Origin: Halobacteriales archaeon QH_8_67_36
GTDB lineage: Archaea; Halobacteriota; Halobacteria; Halobacteriales; Haloarculaceae
Direction of reading: 5' to 3'
DNA: 22,053 bases
Assembly: GCA_003021755.1 (NCBI GenBank)
Contig: PXQZ01000048.1
Coordinates: 1-22,053, forward strand
Within the stretch, counting starts at the first letter, position 1; each line of letters starts with the position of its first letter. Position numbers and translations under genes: made by a program. This document shows positions 8,003 to 15,452 of the stretch, piece after piece. Below the pieces are notes generated by a model. That model saw nothing but the letters and a program-made list of their open reading frames with translations, ran no database searches and had not been told where the DNA came from.

Positions 8003-8828
8003 GGCCGTCGACGGCAAGACGCTGTCGGCGACCCGACAGCTCGCCGCGGACGCCGACCGGGTCATCGTCAAAGCGGGGACGAACTCCCTGACCGACGCCG
8101 ACTCGAACCTCGACGACACCAAGCTGGACAAGCTGGTCGACGACATCGAGGACCTGCTCTCGCGGGGCAAGGAGGTGTTGCTGGTTTCCTCCGGCGCCGT
8201 GGGGGCCGGCATCGGCCGGGTCGGCCACGACACCGGGACCGTCGAGGAGTCCCAGGCGCTGTCGACGGTGGGCCAGAGCCACCTGATGCGCCGCTACACG
8301 GAGAGCTTCGAGCGCTACGACCGCACGGTCGCCCAGGTTCTCATCACGGAACACGACCTGGACAACCCCGAGCGGTTCACGAACTTCCGCAACACCGTCG
8401 AGACGCTGCTGGACTGGGGCATCGTCCCCATTATCAACGAGAACGACGCCATCGCCACCGAGGAGCTTCGAATCGGCGACAACGACATGATTTCGGCCTC
8501 CATCGCCGTCGGCGTCGGGGTCGACCTGCTGGTAACGCTGACCGACGTGGGCGGCGTCTACACCGGCAATCCCAAGGAGGACGCCGACGCCCGGCGCATC
8601 GAGGCCGTCGGCCAGAACTACGCCGAAGTCGAGGACATCGTCTCCGCGAGCGCGGCGGGCGGGTTCGGCGGCATTCAGACGAAAGTGCGCGGGGCACGAG
8701 ACGTGGCCGAACACGGCATCCCCGCGGTCATCGCGGACTCCGAGGAGCCGGACGTACTCCGGAAGACTGCCGATGCGGAATCGGTGGGCACAATATTCGT
8801 CCCCATCAACGGTGGACTAGATGACTGA
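7995..8828 (+). CDS. proB: Glutamate 5-kinase without PUA domain
   Basis: The enzyme phosphorylates glutamate to gamma-glutamyl phosphate, the first step of proline synthesis. It is an amino-acid kinase fold protein of 277 residues. Visible motifs are VKAGTNSLT near residue 30, VSSGAVGAG, NENDAIA, LTDVGGVYTGNP and GGIQTKVRGA. It ends without the C-terminal PUA domain of the longer bacterial enzyme, a known shorter form. It overlaps proC and proA by eight bases each, which suggests translational coupling. Feedback inhibition by proline is expected from the family but cannot be read from the sequence. Confidence 0.95.
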   Translation: MSEAVDGKTLSATRQLAADADRVIVKAGTNSLTDADSNLDDTKLDKLVDDIEDLLSRGKEVLLVSSGAVGAGIGRVGHDTGTVEESQALSTVGQSHLMRRYTESFERYDRTVAQVLITEHDLDNPERFTNFRNTVETLLDWGIVPIINENDAIATEELRIGDNDMISASIAVGVGVDLLVTLTDVGGVYTGNPKEDADARRIEAVGQNYAEVEDIVSASAAGGFGGIQTKVRGARDVAEHGIPAVIADSEEPDVLRKTADAESVGTIFVPINGGLDD

Positions 8829-10152
8829 GACGGACACGCACGAACAGGTGGCACAGTCCAACCGCGCAGCACTGCGGCTCGCGAACGTCGACGAGGCACA
8901 GCGAAACGCCGCGCTCGCCGACATCGCCGACGCTATCCGCGAGAACAGCGAGGCCATCCTCGCCGCGAACGGGACCGACGTCGAGGAGGCCGAGGCGATG
9001 CTCGCCGAGGGCGAGTACACGCAGGCGCTGGTCGACCGGCTCAAACTCGACGAGGGCAAACTCGAACGCATCGCGGGGATGGTCGAGTCCGTCGCCGAGC
9101 AGTCCGACCCGCTGGGGAAGACGCTCGCGGCCAGGGAACTGGACGAGGACCTGGAGCTGTACAAGCTCTCGGTCCCTCTCGGCGTCGTCGGCACCATCTT
9201 CGAGTCCCGCCCCGACGCGCTGGTCCAGATCGCCGCGCTCGCGCTGAAGTCCGGGAACGCTGTCATCCTCAAGGGCGGCAGCGAGGCCAGCGAGTCCAAC
9301 CGGGTCCTTTACGAGACGATCCTTGACGCCACGGCCGACCTCCCCGAGGGCTGGGCGACGCTCATCGAGGCCCACGAGGAGGTCGATCGCCTGCTGGAGA
9401 TGGACGACATGGTCGACCTCGTGATGCCCCGTGGCTCCTCGGAGTTCGTCTCCTACATCGAGGCAAACACCCAGATTCCCGTTCTGGGCCACACCGAGGG
9501 CGTCTGTCACGTCTACGTCGACGAGGCGGCCGACCTGGCGATGGCCGAGGACATCGCGCTCGACGCGAAGGTCCAGTACCCCGCCGTCTGCAACGCCGTC
9601 GAGACGCTGCTGGTCGACGAGGACGTGGCCGCCGACTTCCTCCCGGGCGCCGTTTCCCGCTACCGCGAGGCGGGCGTCACCCTCCGAGGGGACCCTGCGA
9701 CCCGCGATATCGTCGACGTGGACCCCGCCACCGACGGCGACTGGCGCGCGGAGTACGGCGACCTCGAACTCGCCATCAAGGTCGTCGCCGACGTCTACGA
9801 CGCCGTCGACCACATCAACGCCAACGGCTCGAAACACACCGAGTCCATCGTCACCGAGGACGCCGACGCCGCCGAGACGTTCATGACCGGCATCGACGCC
9901 GCCAGCGTCTTCCACAACGCCTCGACGCGCTTCGCCGACGGCTACCGCTACGGCCTGGGCGCCGAGGTCGGCATCTCCACGGGCAAGGTTCACGCCCGCG
10001 GCCCCGTCGGGCTGGAAGGGCTGACCACCTACAAGTACTGTCTGGAGGGCGACGGCCAGCTAGTCGCCAGCTACGCCGGCGAGGACGCCCTGCCCTTTGC
10101 TCACCGGGAGTTCGACGGCGAGTGGCACCCCGGCCATCTGGCCGACGAGTAA
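8821..10152 (+). CDS. proA: Glutamate-5-semialdehyde dehydrogenase (gamma-glutamyl phosphate reductase)
   Basis: This NADPH-dependent aldehyde-dehydrogenase-fold enzyme reduces gamma-glutamyl phosphate to glutamate-5-semialdehyde, which cyclises to the ProC substrate. The 443-residue protein has the family segments GVVGTIFESRPDA (121-133) and KGGSEA (151-156), with the catalytic cysteine at C257 in QYPAVCNAVET. The C-terminal region with FHNASTRFADG and the glycine-rich TGKVHARGP segment is complete. The start overlaps proB by eight bases. It ends 57 bases from the convergent PH-domain gene, and no obvious terminator was seen in that gap. Confidence 0.96.
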   Translation: MTETDTHEQVAQSNRAALRLANVDEAQRNAALADIADAIRENSEAILAANGTDVEEAEAMLAEGEYTQALVDRLKLDEGKLERIAGMVESVAEQSDPLGKTLAARELDEDLELYKLSVPLGVVGTIFESRPDALVQIAALALKSGNAVILKGGSEASESNRVLYETILDATADLPEGWATLIEAHEEVDRLLEMDDMVDLVMPRGSSEFVSYIEANTQIPVLGHTEGVCHVYVDEAADLAMAEDIALDAKVQYPAVCNAVETLLVDEDVAADFLPGAVSRYREAGVTLRGDPATRDIVDVDPATDGDWRAEYGDLELAIKVVADVYDAVDHINANGSKHTESIVTEDADAAETFMTGIDAASVFHNASTRFADGYRYGLGAEVGISTGKVHARGPVGLEGLTTYKYCLEGDGQLVASYAGEDALPFAHREFDGEWHPGHLADE

Positions 10153-10209
10153 AGCCCTCGCCGGCTCGGCTCCGCCACTGCCCGGGCGCAGTGCCGACAT
10201 GCGGTGAAC

Positions 10210-12117
10210 CTACTCCGCCGCAATCGGCGCTTCGACCCCGCAGTGTCGGCAGAACGCGTCGCCGTCGCCGACCTCCCCGTGACACTGCCGGCAGGTGGCC
10301 GTCAGCTCGTCGCTGGACTGTGGCTGGTCGGCCCCACAGTCGGGGCAGAACGCGGACAGCGAACCGATCCCGCTGTCACAGTCGACACACAGCTTGCGTG
10401 CCCGCGCGGTCGGTATCCCCTCGGCTGTCGTCACGCCGTCGCTCGTCGTCGCATCGGCGGCTGCCGTCTCTGCCTGCTCAGCGGCGGCCGCCGCCTCGGA
10501 CGCCACAGCGGCGGCCGCTTCGTCCCGCTCGGCGACACGGGCGGCGTTTGCGACCTCGCTTATCTCGCGGGCGACGGCCACGGGATTGGCGACGGTCTCC
10601 AGTCTGAACCCCTCGTACCCCTTGTCGGTGTCGACGGTGACGTTCCCGACGGCAAAGCGGCTCTCGACGTAGTCGATGTCGTACTCGGCGTCCTGAATTC
10701 CGGCCACCGGCACGCTGGAGAACTCCCGGCCGAACCGGCCCGTGTACGTCACGAGCTGGGCGTCGGTCAGCGCGTACTCGGTTGCATCCGAGAAATACGC
10801 CGAGGCCGCCCCGAGCGGGGCGAACGGCGACCCTTGGAGGGTCACCGCCTTGACCACCTTCGAGAGGAATCGCGTGCGGTAATCGGGCGTCAACACCCAG
10901 TGGAGCACCTGGTCGTCGGGGACGTTTTCGCGTAGCTCGTCGGTCGGGCTCTCGGCGTCGATGCCGTCGCCGACGGCGAGTTCTCCCGGCGGGGTCGCCT
11001 CGCGGCTGACGACGTCGCTGGCCGCAAGCTGGCTGATATCGCGGGCGAACGCCGCCGGGGCGGCGACGTAGGGAAACGCCATCCCCTCGTAGCTCCGATC
11101 CGTATCGAGGGTCACCGTCCCGATGCCGAGCCGATTCTCCAGGAAGCCGATGCTGTACTCGGCGTCCTGGATACCCACCAGGGGGACGCTGCTGAGTCGC
11201 TTCCCCAGGGTCCCGTCGTACTCGATAACCCGGCGGTCGGTCGCGGCGTACTGGGTCGTCCCGTAGATGAACGCAAACAGTGCCGAGCCCGCCACCGAGA
11301 GGAAGACGTACGCGAGGGCCGCGCCGGCCACCAGCATCGCTATCGAGGCACTCCCCGTGACGACGAAGGCGATGCCGCCGACGAGTCCGCCAAAGAACGC
11401 GCCCGAAAAGACGAACCTGAGCACCAGCGTCGGCAGCCGCGCGAGCAGCCGGGTCGTCTTATCGGGCTTGATCACCCACAACAGCTCCTCGTCGGGGAAG
11501 AGGTTCGTCTCCAGGCCGGCGACCGGCTCCGTCGTCGAAAGCCCCGAGCCGGGCGTGTACTCCTGGCTTCCCGTGGTGTCTCGCTTTCCGGCCTGCTGGG
11601 CGATGTCGCTGACCGCCCGCGTGAACTTCCCCGGAGCGGGGGTGTACGGAAAGGACGTTTCCTCGTACCCCCGGTCGGTGTCGATATTCACGGTCCCGAG
11701 GTCGAACAGTTTCTCTATCGAACCGATGCTGTACTCGGCATCCTGTACGCCCTCCAGGGGGACACTGGTCAGCGTCCGCCCGTAGATCCCGTCGTACTTG
11801 ATGAGCCGGCGGTCCGTCGCGGCGTACTCGGTCGTCCCGATAAGGTACCGCAACAGCGGTCGGTGGCCGAGCAACGCCACGATGAGCAGCACGGCCCCGC
11901 CCGCGGCAGCGAGGCCGAGCGACTGTGACTGAAAAATCGCCCCGACGACGCCGAGGGTGATTCCCCCGACGAATACCCCCAGGACGACCGCACCCACGAT
12001 GACACCGAAGCTCCGGCCGAGCAGCCGGGCCAAGGCATCGGGACGCACGACCCACTGGATTTCCTCTTCGTCATGGACATTCTCCCGTAGCTCCTGTGTC
12101 GGCTCGACTGTCTCCAT
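10210..12117 (-). CDS. Membrane protein with three bPH2 (YdbS-like) modules and two C-terminal zinc ribbons
   Basis: The 635-residue protein contains three repeats of a module with two signatures: (A)TDRR or TDAQ followed by a conserved Tyr (residues 101, 294, 451), and SVP-x2-G(I/V)QDAEY (118-129, 309-320, 468-479). Each ends in a TV-x-(I/L/V)DTD segment. This is the bacterial PH-like domain (PF03703 type). Modules 1 and 2 carry membrane hairpins (about 36-84 and 228-285); module 3 has almost none. An Ala-rich linker (about 525-557) leads to two zinc ribbons (C577/C580/C591/C594 and C609/C612/C623/C626). ATG 12117 is chosen because an A+T-rich TATA stretch lies 26-35 bases upstream and no family sequence precedes it. 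Function is unknown; membrane-associated scaffolding is inference. Confidence 0.88.
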   Translation of the reverse strand: METVEPTQELRENVHDEEEIQWVVRPDALARLLGRSFGVIVGAVVLGVFVGGITLGVVGAIFQSQSLGLAAAGGAVLLIVALLGHRPLLRYLIGTTEYAATDRRLIKYDGIYGRTLTSVPLEGVQDAEYSIGSIEKLFDLGTVNIDTDRGYEETSFPYTPAPGKFTRAVSDIAQQAGKRDTTGSQEYTPGSGLSTTEPVAGLETNLFPDEELLWVIKPDKTTRLLARLPTLVLRFVFSGAFFGGLVGGIAFVVTGSASIAMLVAGAALAYVFLSVAGSALFAFIYGTTQYAATDRRVIEYDGTLGKRLSSVPLVGIQDAEYSIGFLENRLGIGTVTLDTDRSYEGMAFPYVAAPAAFARDISQLAASDVVSREATPPGELAVGDGIDAESPTDELRENVPDDQVLHWVLTPDYRTRFLSKVVKAVTLQGSPFAPLGAASAYFSDATEYALTDAQLVTYTGRFGREFSSVPVAGIQDAEYDIDYVESRFAVGNVTVDTDKGYEGFRLETVANPVAVAREISEVANAARVAERDEAAAAVASEAAAAAEQAETAAADATTSDGVTTAEGIPTARARKLCVDCDSGIGSLSAFCPDCGADQPQSSDELTATCRQCHGEVGDGDAFCRHCGVEAPIAAE

Positions 12118-12142
12118 GGGGGTACACTGTGGGAAAACGGTC

Positions 12143-12152
12143 TTATTTTTTG
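12143..12152 (-). promoter_or_regulatory. TATA box of the triple-PH gene
   Basis: On the minus strand this reads CAAAAAATAA, 26-35 bases before ATG 12117, consistent with a leaderless transcript. A 9-bp dyad (12155-12186) abuts it on the upstream side. Confidence 0.6.
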
Positions 12153-12154
12153 CG

Positions 12155-12186
12155 TCGGTGGCGCCTTTTGAGGTAAACGCCACCGA
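12155..12186. promoter_or_regulatory. Perfect 9-bp dyad TCGGTGGCG-N14-CGCCACCGA next to the TATA box
   Basis: Half-sites at 155-163 and 178-186 (plus 12000) are perfect inverted repeats, 23 bp from start to start, or about two helical turns. They sit just upstream of the TATA box of the minus-strand PH gene. The position suits an activator or TFB-proximal regulator. No T-run follows, so I favour an operator over a terminator. Confidence 0.4.
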
Positions 12187-12474
12187 CTGTTGATCTCGCA
12201 TACGTTTCTCACCTGGCCAACAAGTAATCGACCGCTCTTTGCTTTGACCGCCACCGCGATACCGTGAACTACCTTGGGGACAGGCCCCGAGGCTTCGCCG
12301 CCTTGACCACACGTCCCAAGACGGGCCGGCGCCGATTCGCTCCCGCCAGCGGTCATGGACCCGCCGATAGTCGGGGCGCTCGGGCTGGCCCGTCGGCGGC
12401 TGTTGCTGGCACGGCCCCGTCGACCGGCATTGTGGAAGACAGCGACCAGTTGCGCTCGTCTCGAATACGGAGAC
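12187..12474. other. Intergenic stretch with no recognisable gene
   Basis: This is the rest of the 391-bp gap between the divergent PH gene and the small ORF at 12509. I found no tRNA T-arm motif, no transposon ends and no convincing ORF. A 45-codon frame at 12355-12492 lacks a promoter or ribosome site at the right distance and has no recognisable product. Confidence 0.6.
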
Positions 12475-12480
12475 TTTATC
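12475..12480 (+). promoter_or_regulatory. TATA-like box (TTTATC) of the 69-residue ORF
   Basis: TTTATC followed by AAA lies 29-34 bases before ATG 12509 in locally A+T-rich DNA. There is no Shine-Dalgarno site before the ATG, so a leaderless or nearly leaderless mRNA is likely. Confidence 0.5.
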
Positions 12481-12508
12481 AAATTCAACTAATCTAGCCT
12501 GATTTAAC

Positions 12509-12718
12509 ATGCCAGAGACCACGCTCAGCAGGATTGATGAACTACTCGAAGGTGCACAAGCCGACGTGGACGACCCCGACACCATCTACAAGATACGAAA
12601 CGCGCGACAGCTCGTTGGCGTGTTGGAACAGCGCCACGCGGACCTCGACGACGCGCTCGACGAGACGATCACCGACGAACAGGTTCTCAACAACCTCCGC
12701 GACCTGGGCTATCTGTAG
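12509..12718 (+). CDS. Small acidic helical protein, unknown
   Basis: The 69-residue protein (starting MPETTLSRIDELLEGAQ) is almost certainly real. It has its own TATA-like box, a strongly acidic composition like the true genes around it, and a codon pattern with G/C at third positions. Predicted structure is two or three helices, with heptad-like Leu/Val spacing in RQLVGVLEQRHADLDDAL that could form a coiled coil or small dimer. There are no cysteines or catalytic motifs. I do not recognise the family. It lies 78 bases before the uracil-DNA glycosylase gene on the same strand and might be co-transcribed with it. Confidence 0.75.
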   Translation: MPETTLSRIDELLEGAQADVDDPDTIYKIRNARQLVGVLEQRHADLDDALDETITDEQVLNNLRDLGYL

Positions 12719-12796
12719 GCGAGCCGACCGGTCGAACCGCGTCCGTTCCGAGGAAACCAAACCGCCAGCCGACGACCCACTACATGGACGAGCAAT

Positions 12797-13405
12797 ATGC
12801 CCGAGTACCCCGACACCGACAGCCAACACGCGCTCACCCCCGACTGCCGGCGCTGTCCCGAACTCGCGGATGCTCGGCAGTGCATCTCCTGGGGCAACGG
12901 CTCGCCGGACGCCGACGTCATCGTCGTCGGCGAGGCCCCTGCCGCCGGCGACCCCGACGCCGACCAGTGGCGGGGCGGCAATCTGACCGGGATGGCCTAC
13001 ACCTCCCGGGCGTCCGGGCGGAAGATACGCGACCTGCTCGCCGACGCGGGCTTCGGTCGCGAGGACTGCTACTACACGAACGCGGTGAAGTGTCACCCGC
13101 CGGAGAACCGAGACCCGACGAGCGAGGAACTGGCGAACTGCCGGCCGTACCTCGTCGAGGAGGTCGAGACCGTCGACCCGCGAGCGGTGCTCACGACCGG
13201 GAAACACGCCACGAAGACGGTGCTGGCACTCGACGGCGACTCGCCGGAGCGTTTTCTGGACAGCGTGCTGGAGCCTCGCTGGAGCGACACGCTCGGCGTG
13301 TCGGTGGTTCCCCTGCTCCATCCGAGCTACCAGGAGGTGTGGCTCTCGCGGCTGGGGTACGACGACGAGAGCTATATCGCGGCCGTCGGGCGAGTCCTCC
13401 GATAG
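12797..13405 (+). CDS. Uracil-DNA glycosylase, family 4 (iron-sulfur)
   Basis: The protein removes uracil from DNA in base-excision repair, important for cytosine deamination in a GC-rich genome. The 202 residues include the [4Fe-4S] ligands typical of the family, C17, C20, C99 and C115. The active-site motif is GEAPAAGDPDADQ (45-57) and the second motif is HPS (175-177) in LLHPSYQE. The N-terminus CRRCPELADARQ matches the family start, which supports ATG 12797. An out-of-frame ATG at 12784 opens a different, non-homologous frame. The HIT gene begins 17 bases after the stop, so the two are probably one transcript. Confidence 0.9.
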   Translation: MPEYPDTDSQHALTPDCRRCPELADARQCISWGNGSPDADVIVVGEAPAAGDPDADQWRGGNLTGMAYTSRASGRKIRDLLADAGFGREDCYYTNAVKCHPPENRDPTSEELANCRPYLVEEVETVDPRAVLTTGKHATKTVLALDGDSPERFLDSVLEPRWSDTLGVSVVPLLHPSYQEVWLSRLGYDDESYIAAVGRVLR

Positions 13406-13422
13406 CCGCCGGAGAAACTTTC

Positions 13423-13866
13423 ATGACCGCGCCGGACGCACCGCCGACCATGGATGACTGCATCTTCTGTCAGATAGTCGCCGGCGACATCCCGAGCCAC
13501 ACGGTGTACGAGGACGACGACGTGCTCGCCTTCCTCGATGCGAACCCGCTCGCGCCGGGCCACACGCTCGTCATCCCTAAGAACCACCACGAGTCACTAA
13601 ACGACCTCCCCGAGCAACTGGGCAGCGAGGTCATGTCGGCACTGCACCGGCTGACGCCGGCCGTCGAGCGCGCGGTCGACGCCCCCGCCAGCACCGTGGC
13701 GTTCAACAACGGCGAAGCGGCCGGTCAGGAGGTCCCCCACGTCCACGGCCACATCGTCCCCAGGTTCGAGGACGACGGCGGCCGCCCCATCCACGCGCTG
13801 GTCAGCGACCGTCCCGACCTGAACGACCGCGAACTCGACGACATCGCGGCGAAAATCAGCCTGTAG
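13423..13866 (+). CDS. HIT-family nucleotide hydrolase/transferase
   Basis: Members bind nucleotides and hydrolyse adenylated or dinucleoside substrates. The protein has CxxC (C13, C16 in DDCIFCQI), the family segment DIPSHTVYEDDDVLAFLD, and the histidine triad HVHGHIV (106-112), in which H108 is the expected nucleophile. From ATG 13423 it has 147 residues. An alternative ATG at 13450 gives 138 residues, closer to the common length. I chose 13423 because GGAG (13411-13414) lies eight bases upstream and the preceding stop is close, so a ribosome-site-led internal operon start fits. The substrate is not predictable. Confidence 0.92.
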   Translation: MTAPDAPPTMDDCIFCQIVAGDIPSHTVYEDDDVLAFLDANPLAPGHTLVIPKNHHESLNDLPEQLGSEVMSALHRLTPAVERAVDAPASTVAFNNGEAAGQEVPHVHGHIVPRFEDDGGRPIHALVSDRPDLNDRELDDIAAKISL

Positions 13867-13938
13867 CTACTCGACGACCGGCGCGAAGCCGAGTTCCTCC
13901 CGGTCGGACTCGGGCAGACGATCAGTCTGCGATGAAGT
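13867..13938 (-). pseudogene. Possible C-terminal gene remnant
   Basis: Read on the minus strand, this frame ends RLPESDREELGFAPVVE then TAG at 13867-13869. The peptide has the acidic, proline-containing look of a haloarchaeal C-terminus. It is cut off by an in-frame TAA at 13939-13941, after which the DNA turns A+T-rich. No start codon is available. I do not recognise the parent gene. It may be chance, since a short GC-rich frame easily looks acidic. Confidence 0.3.
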
Positions 13939-13996
13939 TTACACGTATTCTCATTTATCACTGAAACTACTTGAAATAGCCGCCGCCCGTACTGAA

Positions 13997-14003
13997 CTTT
14001 TTG
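13997..14003 (+). promoter_or_regulatory. TATA-like box of the ParA/MinD-like gene
   Basis: CTTTTTG lies 26-32 bases before ATG 14029, with no ribosome-binding site between. The preceding 60 bases are A+T-rich compared with the region. Confidence 0.45.
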
Positions 14004-14028
14004 TTTCAGGCCGCACGTCACGTACAGT

Positions 14029-14757
14029 ATGACCACATCGACGCTCGCGCTGGTCGGCATCGCCGGCGGCGCCGGGACGACCAGGACGGCCGTGGAGATG
14101 GCGGCGACGCTGGGCCGGGCCGGCCGCTCGGTCGCAGTGCTCGACGCCGCCTTCGGGACACAGGGGCTGGCGACGCACGTCAGCGGTCGAATCACGGACG
14201 ACATGACTGCCGTCGCCGTCGGCGAGAGCGCCTTCGAGACGGCGCTGTACGATACCGACTACGACGTGCCGGGACGGGTGACGTTCTGTCCGGCCCACGC
14301 ACCCTTCGAACGGCTCGCCCGGGCGAAGACCCCCGACGCCGCACGGGCCGTCGAGACCGCGGTCGCCGACGCAGCCGCCCGGTTCGACCACGTGCTCATC
14401 GACGTGCCGCCGGTCGCGGCCAACCAGTCCGTCGCCGCGCTCACGGCCGCCGACCGGCGCGCGCTCGTCACGCCCGCGACCCGGCGCGGCGTCGATCTGC
14501 TGCCCAGACAGCGCGGCCGCCTTCGCGACCTCGACGCGCCCGCCGACGCCGTAGTCGCTACCCGCACCGACGCCGCCGACGCGGTCCCCGTCGAGGACGC
14601 CGACCACGGACTCCCCGAGGGCGACCCCGTCGGACCGGCCGCGCTCGACCCCGACTCGCCGCTCGCGCCGGCCGTCGCCGACGCTACCGAGGCCCTGCTG
14701 CGAACGGACCTGGACCTGACGTTCCCGGACGACGGGCTGTTCGATCGCCTCTCGTAA
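14029..14757 (+). CDS. ParA/MinD-like protein with degenerate P-loop
   Basis: The 242-residue protein has the layout of a SIMIBI-class ATPase: P-loop region GIAGGAGTTRTAVEMAATL (10-28), switch-like VLDAAFGTQGLA (37-48) and a Walker B strand HVLIDVPP. In true ParA/MinD proteins the loop is KGGxGKTT; here both the signature lysine and the Walker lysine are missing (GGAGTTRT). Nucleotide hydrolysis is therefore doubtful. I have the impression that a haloarchaeal branch with this loop exists, so it may be a conserved non-canonical form and not a broken gene. There is no ParB partner or obvious amphipathic membrane-targeting tail. Role unknown. Confidence 0.8.
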   Translation: MTTSTLALVGIAGGAGTTRTAVEMAATLGRAGRSVAVLDAAFGTQGLATHVSGRITDDMTAVAVGESAFETALYDTDYDVPGRVTFCPAHAPFERLARAKTPDAARAVETAVADAAARFDHVLIDVPPVAANQSVAALTAADRRALVTPATRRGVDLLPRQRGRLRDLDAPADAVVATRTDAADAVPVEDADHGLPEGDPVGPAALDPDSPLAPAVADATEALLRTDLDLTFPDDGLFDRLS

Positions 14758-14823
14758 CAATCGACGGCAATCGCACGCCGAGCGCGCGAACCCGGGGCTC
14801 GGGGCCGCGTGTCGCTGGCGACG

Positions 14824-15200
14824 CTAGAGGTCGGGCAGCGGAACCACGACGACGGCCGGTCGACCCGCTCCAGCAGCGCCGTCGCCGTCGATCCCACGCC
14901 CGACGCTCCCTCGGTCCCGGCGTTGGCGCCGACGACCACTACGTCGGGGTCCCGGGCCTCGACGGCCGCCAGCAGTTCCGTCGTCGGATCGCCCTCCCGG
15001 AGGTCGGTCTCGGGCATCGCCGCCGCCAGCCGCGACCGGGCGACGTTGGCCGCGTCGCCGGCGTCGCGCTCGTGGCGCTCCGGCTCCCTGATTCCGACGA
15101 CGACGACGCTGTCTGCGGTCGGGTCGAGTCGCTCCTGCAGGTAGTCGGCCGCCGCTGCGGTCACGTGGACCGAGGCAGTGGCGACCAGGTAGTCGGTCAT
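14824..15200 (-). pseudogene. Universal stress protein (UspA) with a C-terminal frameshift
   Basis: From ATG 15200 the product reads MTDYLVATASVHVTAAA and contains VVVVGIREPE, PDVVVVGANAG and the nucleotide-loop segment GVGSTATALLERV. UspA proteins then normally end RPVVVVP plus a few residues. Here the expected ending VVVVPLPDL and its TAG (14824-14826) are present, but one base out of frame. A one-base deletion at about 14851-14857 explains it; the 377-base span is not a multiple of three. In the actual frame translation runs on through antisense of the ParA-like gene to about 14259. A sequencing error at a GGCCG site is the main alternative. The gene lies 40 bases after the small zinc-ribbon gene and may share its promoter. 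Confidence 0.75.
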
Positions 15201-15240
15201 ACCCGCCTCTGGGCACCCGGTCGGCTTCGAGCTTTCGACG

Positions 15241-15378
15241 CTACTCGTAGTCCGTGATCCCGAGTACGGCGTCACACTCCGGACACGCCCAGATCATCGG
15301 CGAACTCGCCGCCGGTGCGCGTTCGAGCCTGTTCGCCCAGTCCGTGATGTCGCTGTCGCAGTGTGGACAGAGCGCCAT
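15241..15378 (-). CDS. 45-residue zinc-ribbon microprotein
   Basis: The minus-strand frame from ATG 15378 encodes MALCPHCDSDITDW near the start and WACPECDAVLGITDYE at the end. The two CPxC knuckles (C4/C7 and C32/C35) form a probable four-cysteine zinc site. Such small CPxC proteins are common in haloarchaea and mostly unstudied. A TTAAAA box lies 24-29 bases upstream of the ATG, giving a textbook leaderless start and strong support for a gene this short. It is followed after 40 bases by the stress-protein gene on the same strand. Function unknown; nucleic-acid or protein binding is inference. Confidence 0.78.
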   Translation of the reverse strand: MALCPHCDSDITDWANRLERAPAASSPMIWACPECDAVLGITDYE

Positions 15379-15396
15379 GCATGGTATTGGGTTTCT

Positions 15397-15408
15397 AATA
15401 GTTTTAAC
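15397..15408. promoter_or_regulatory. Divergent promoter region of the zinc-ribbon and nuclease genes
   Basis: The A+T-rich TAATAGTTTTAA stretch gives a TTAAAA box on the minus strand 24-29 bases before ATG 15378. It also gives TTTTAA on the plus strand facing the RNase H-like gene. On the plus side no ATG lies at the leaderless distance, which fits loss of that gene's original start. Confidence 0.5.
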
Positions 15409-15452
15409 GCTTGGTATCAATCCTCAACCGCTATCGACCTCCGGTTCCGTTC

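Noticed and set aside
12240..12480. Possible tRNA or stable RNA in the gap
   Set aside because: No T-arm consensus, no acceptor stem and no CCA-proximal pairing could be found.
12355..12492. 45-codon plus-strand frame in the 391-bp gap
   Set aside because: It is Arg-rich, unlike real genes here, lacks promoter and ribosome site, and its end overlaps the TATA box of the next gene.
14259..15275. Long minus-strand frame of 338 codons
   Set aside because: Only its first part is stress-protein sequence; after the frameshift it is the antisense of the ParA-like gene and has no family character.
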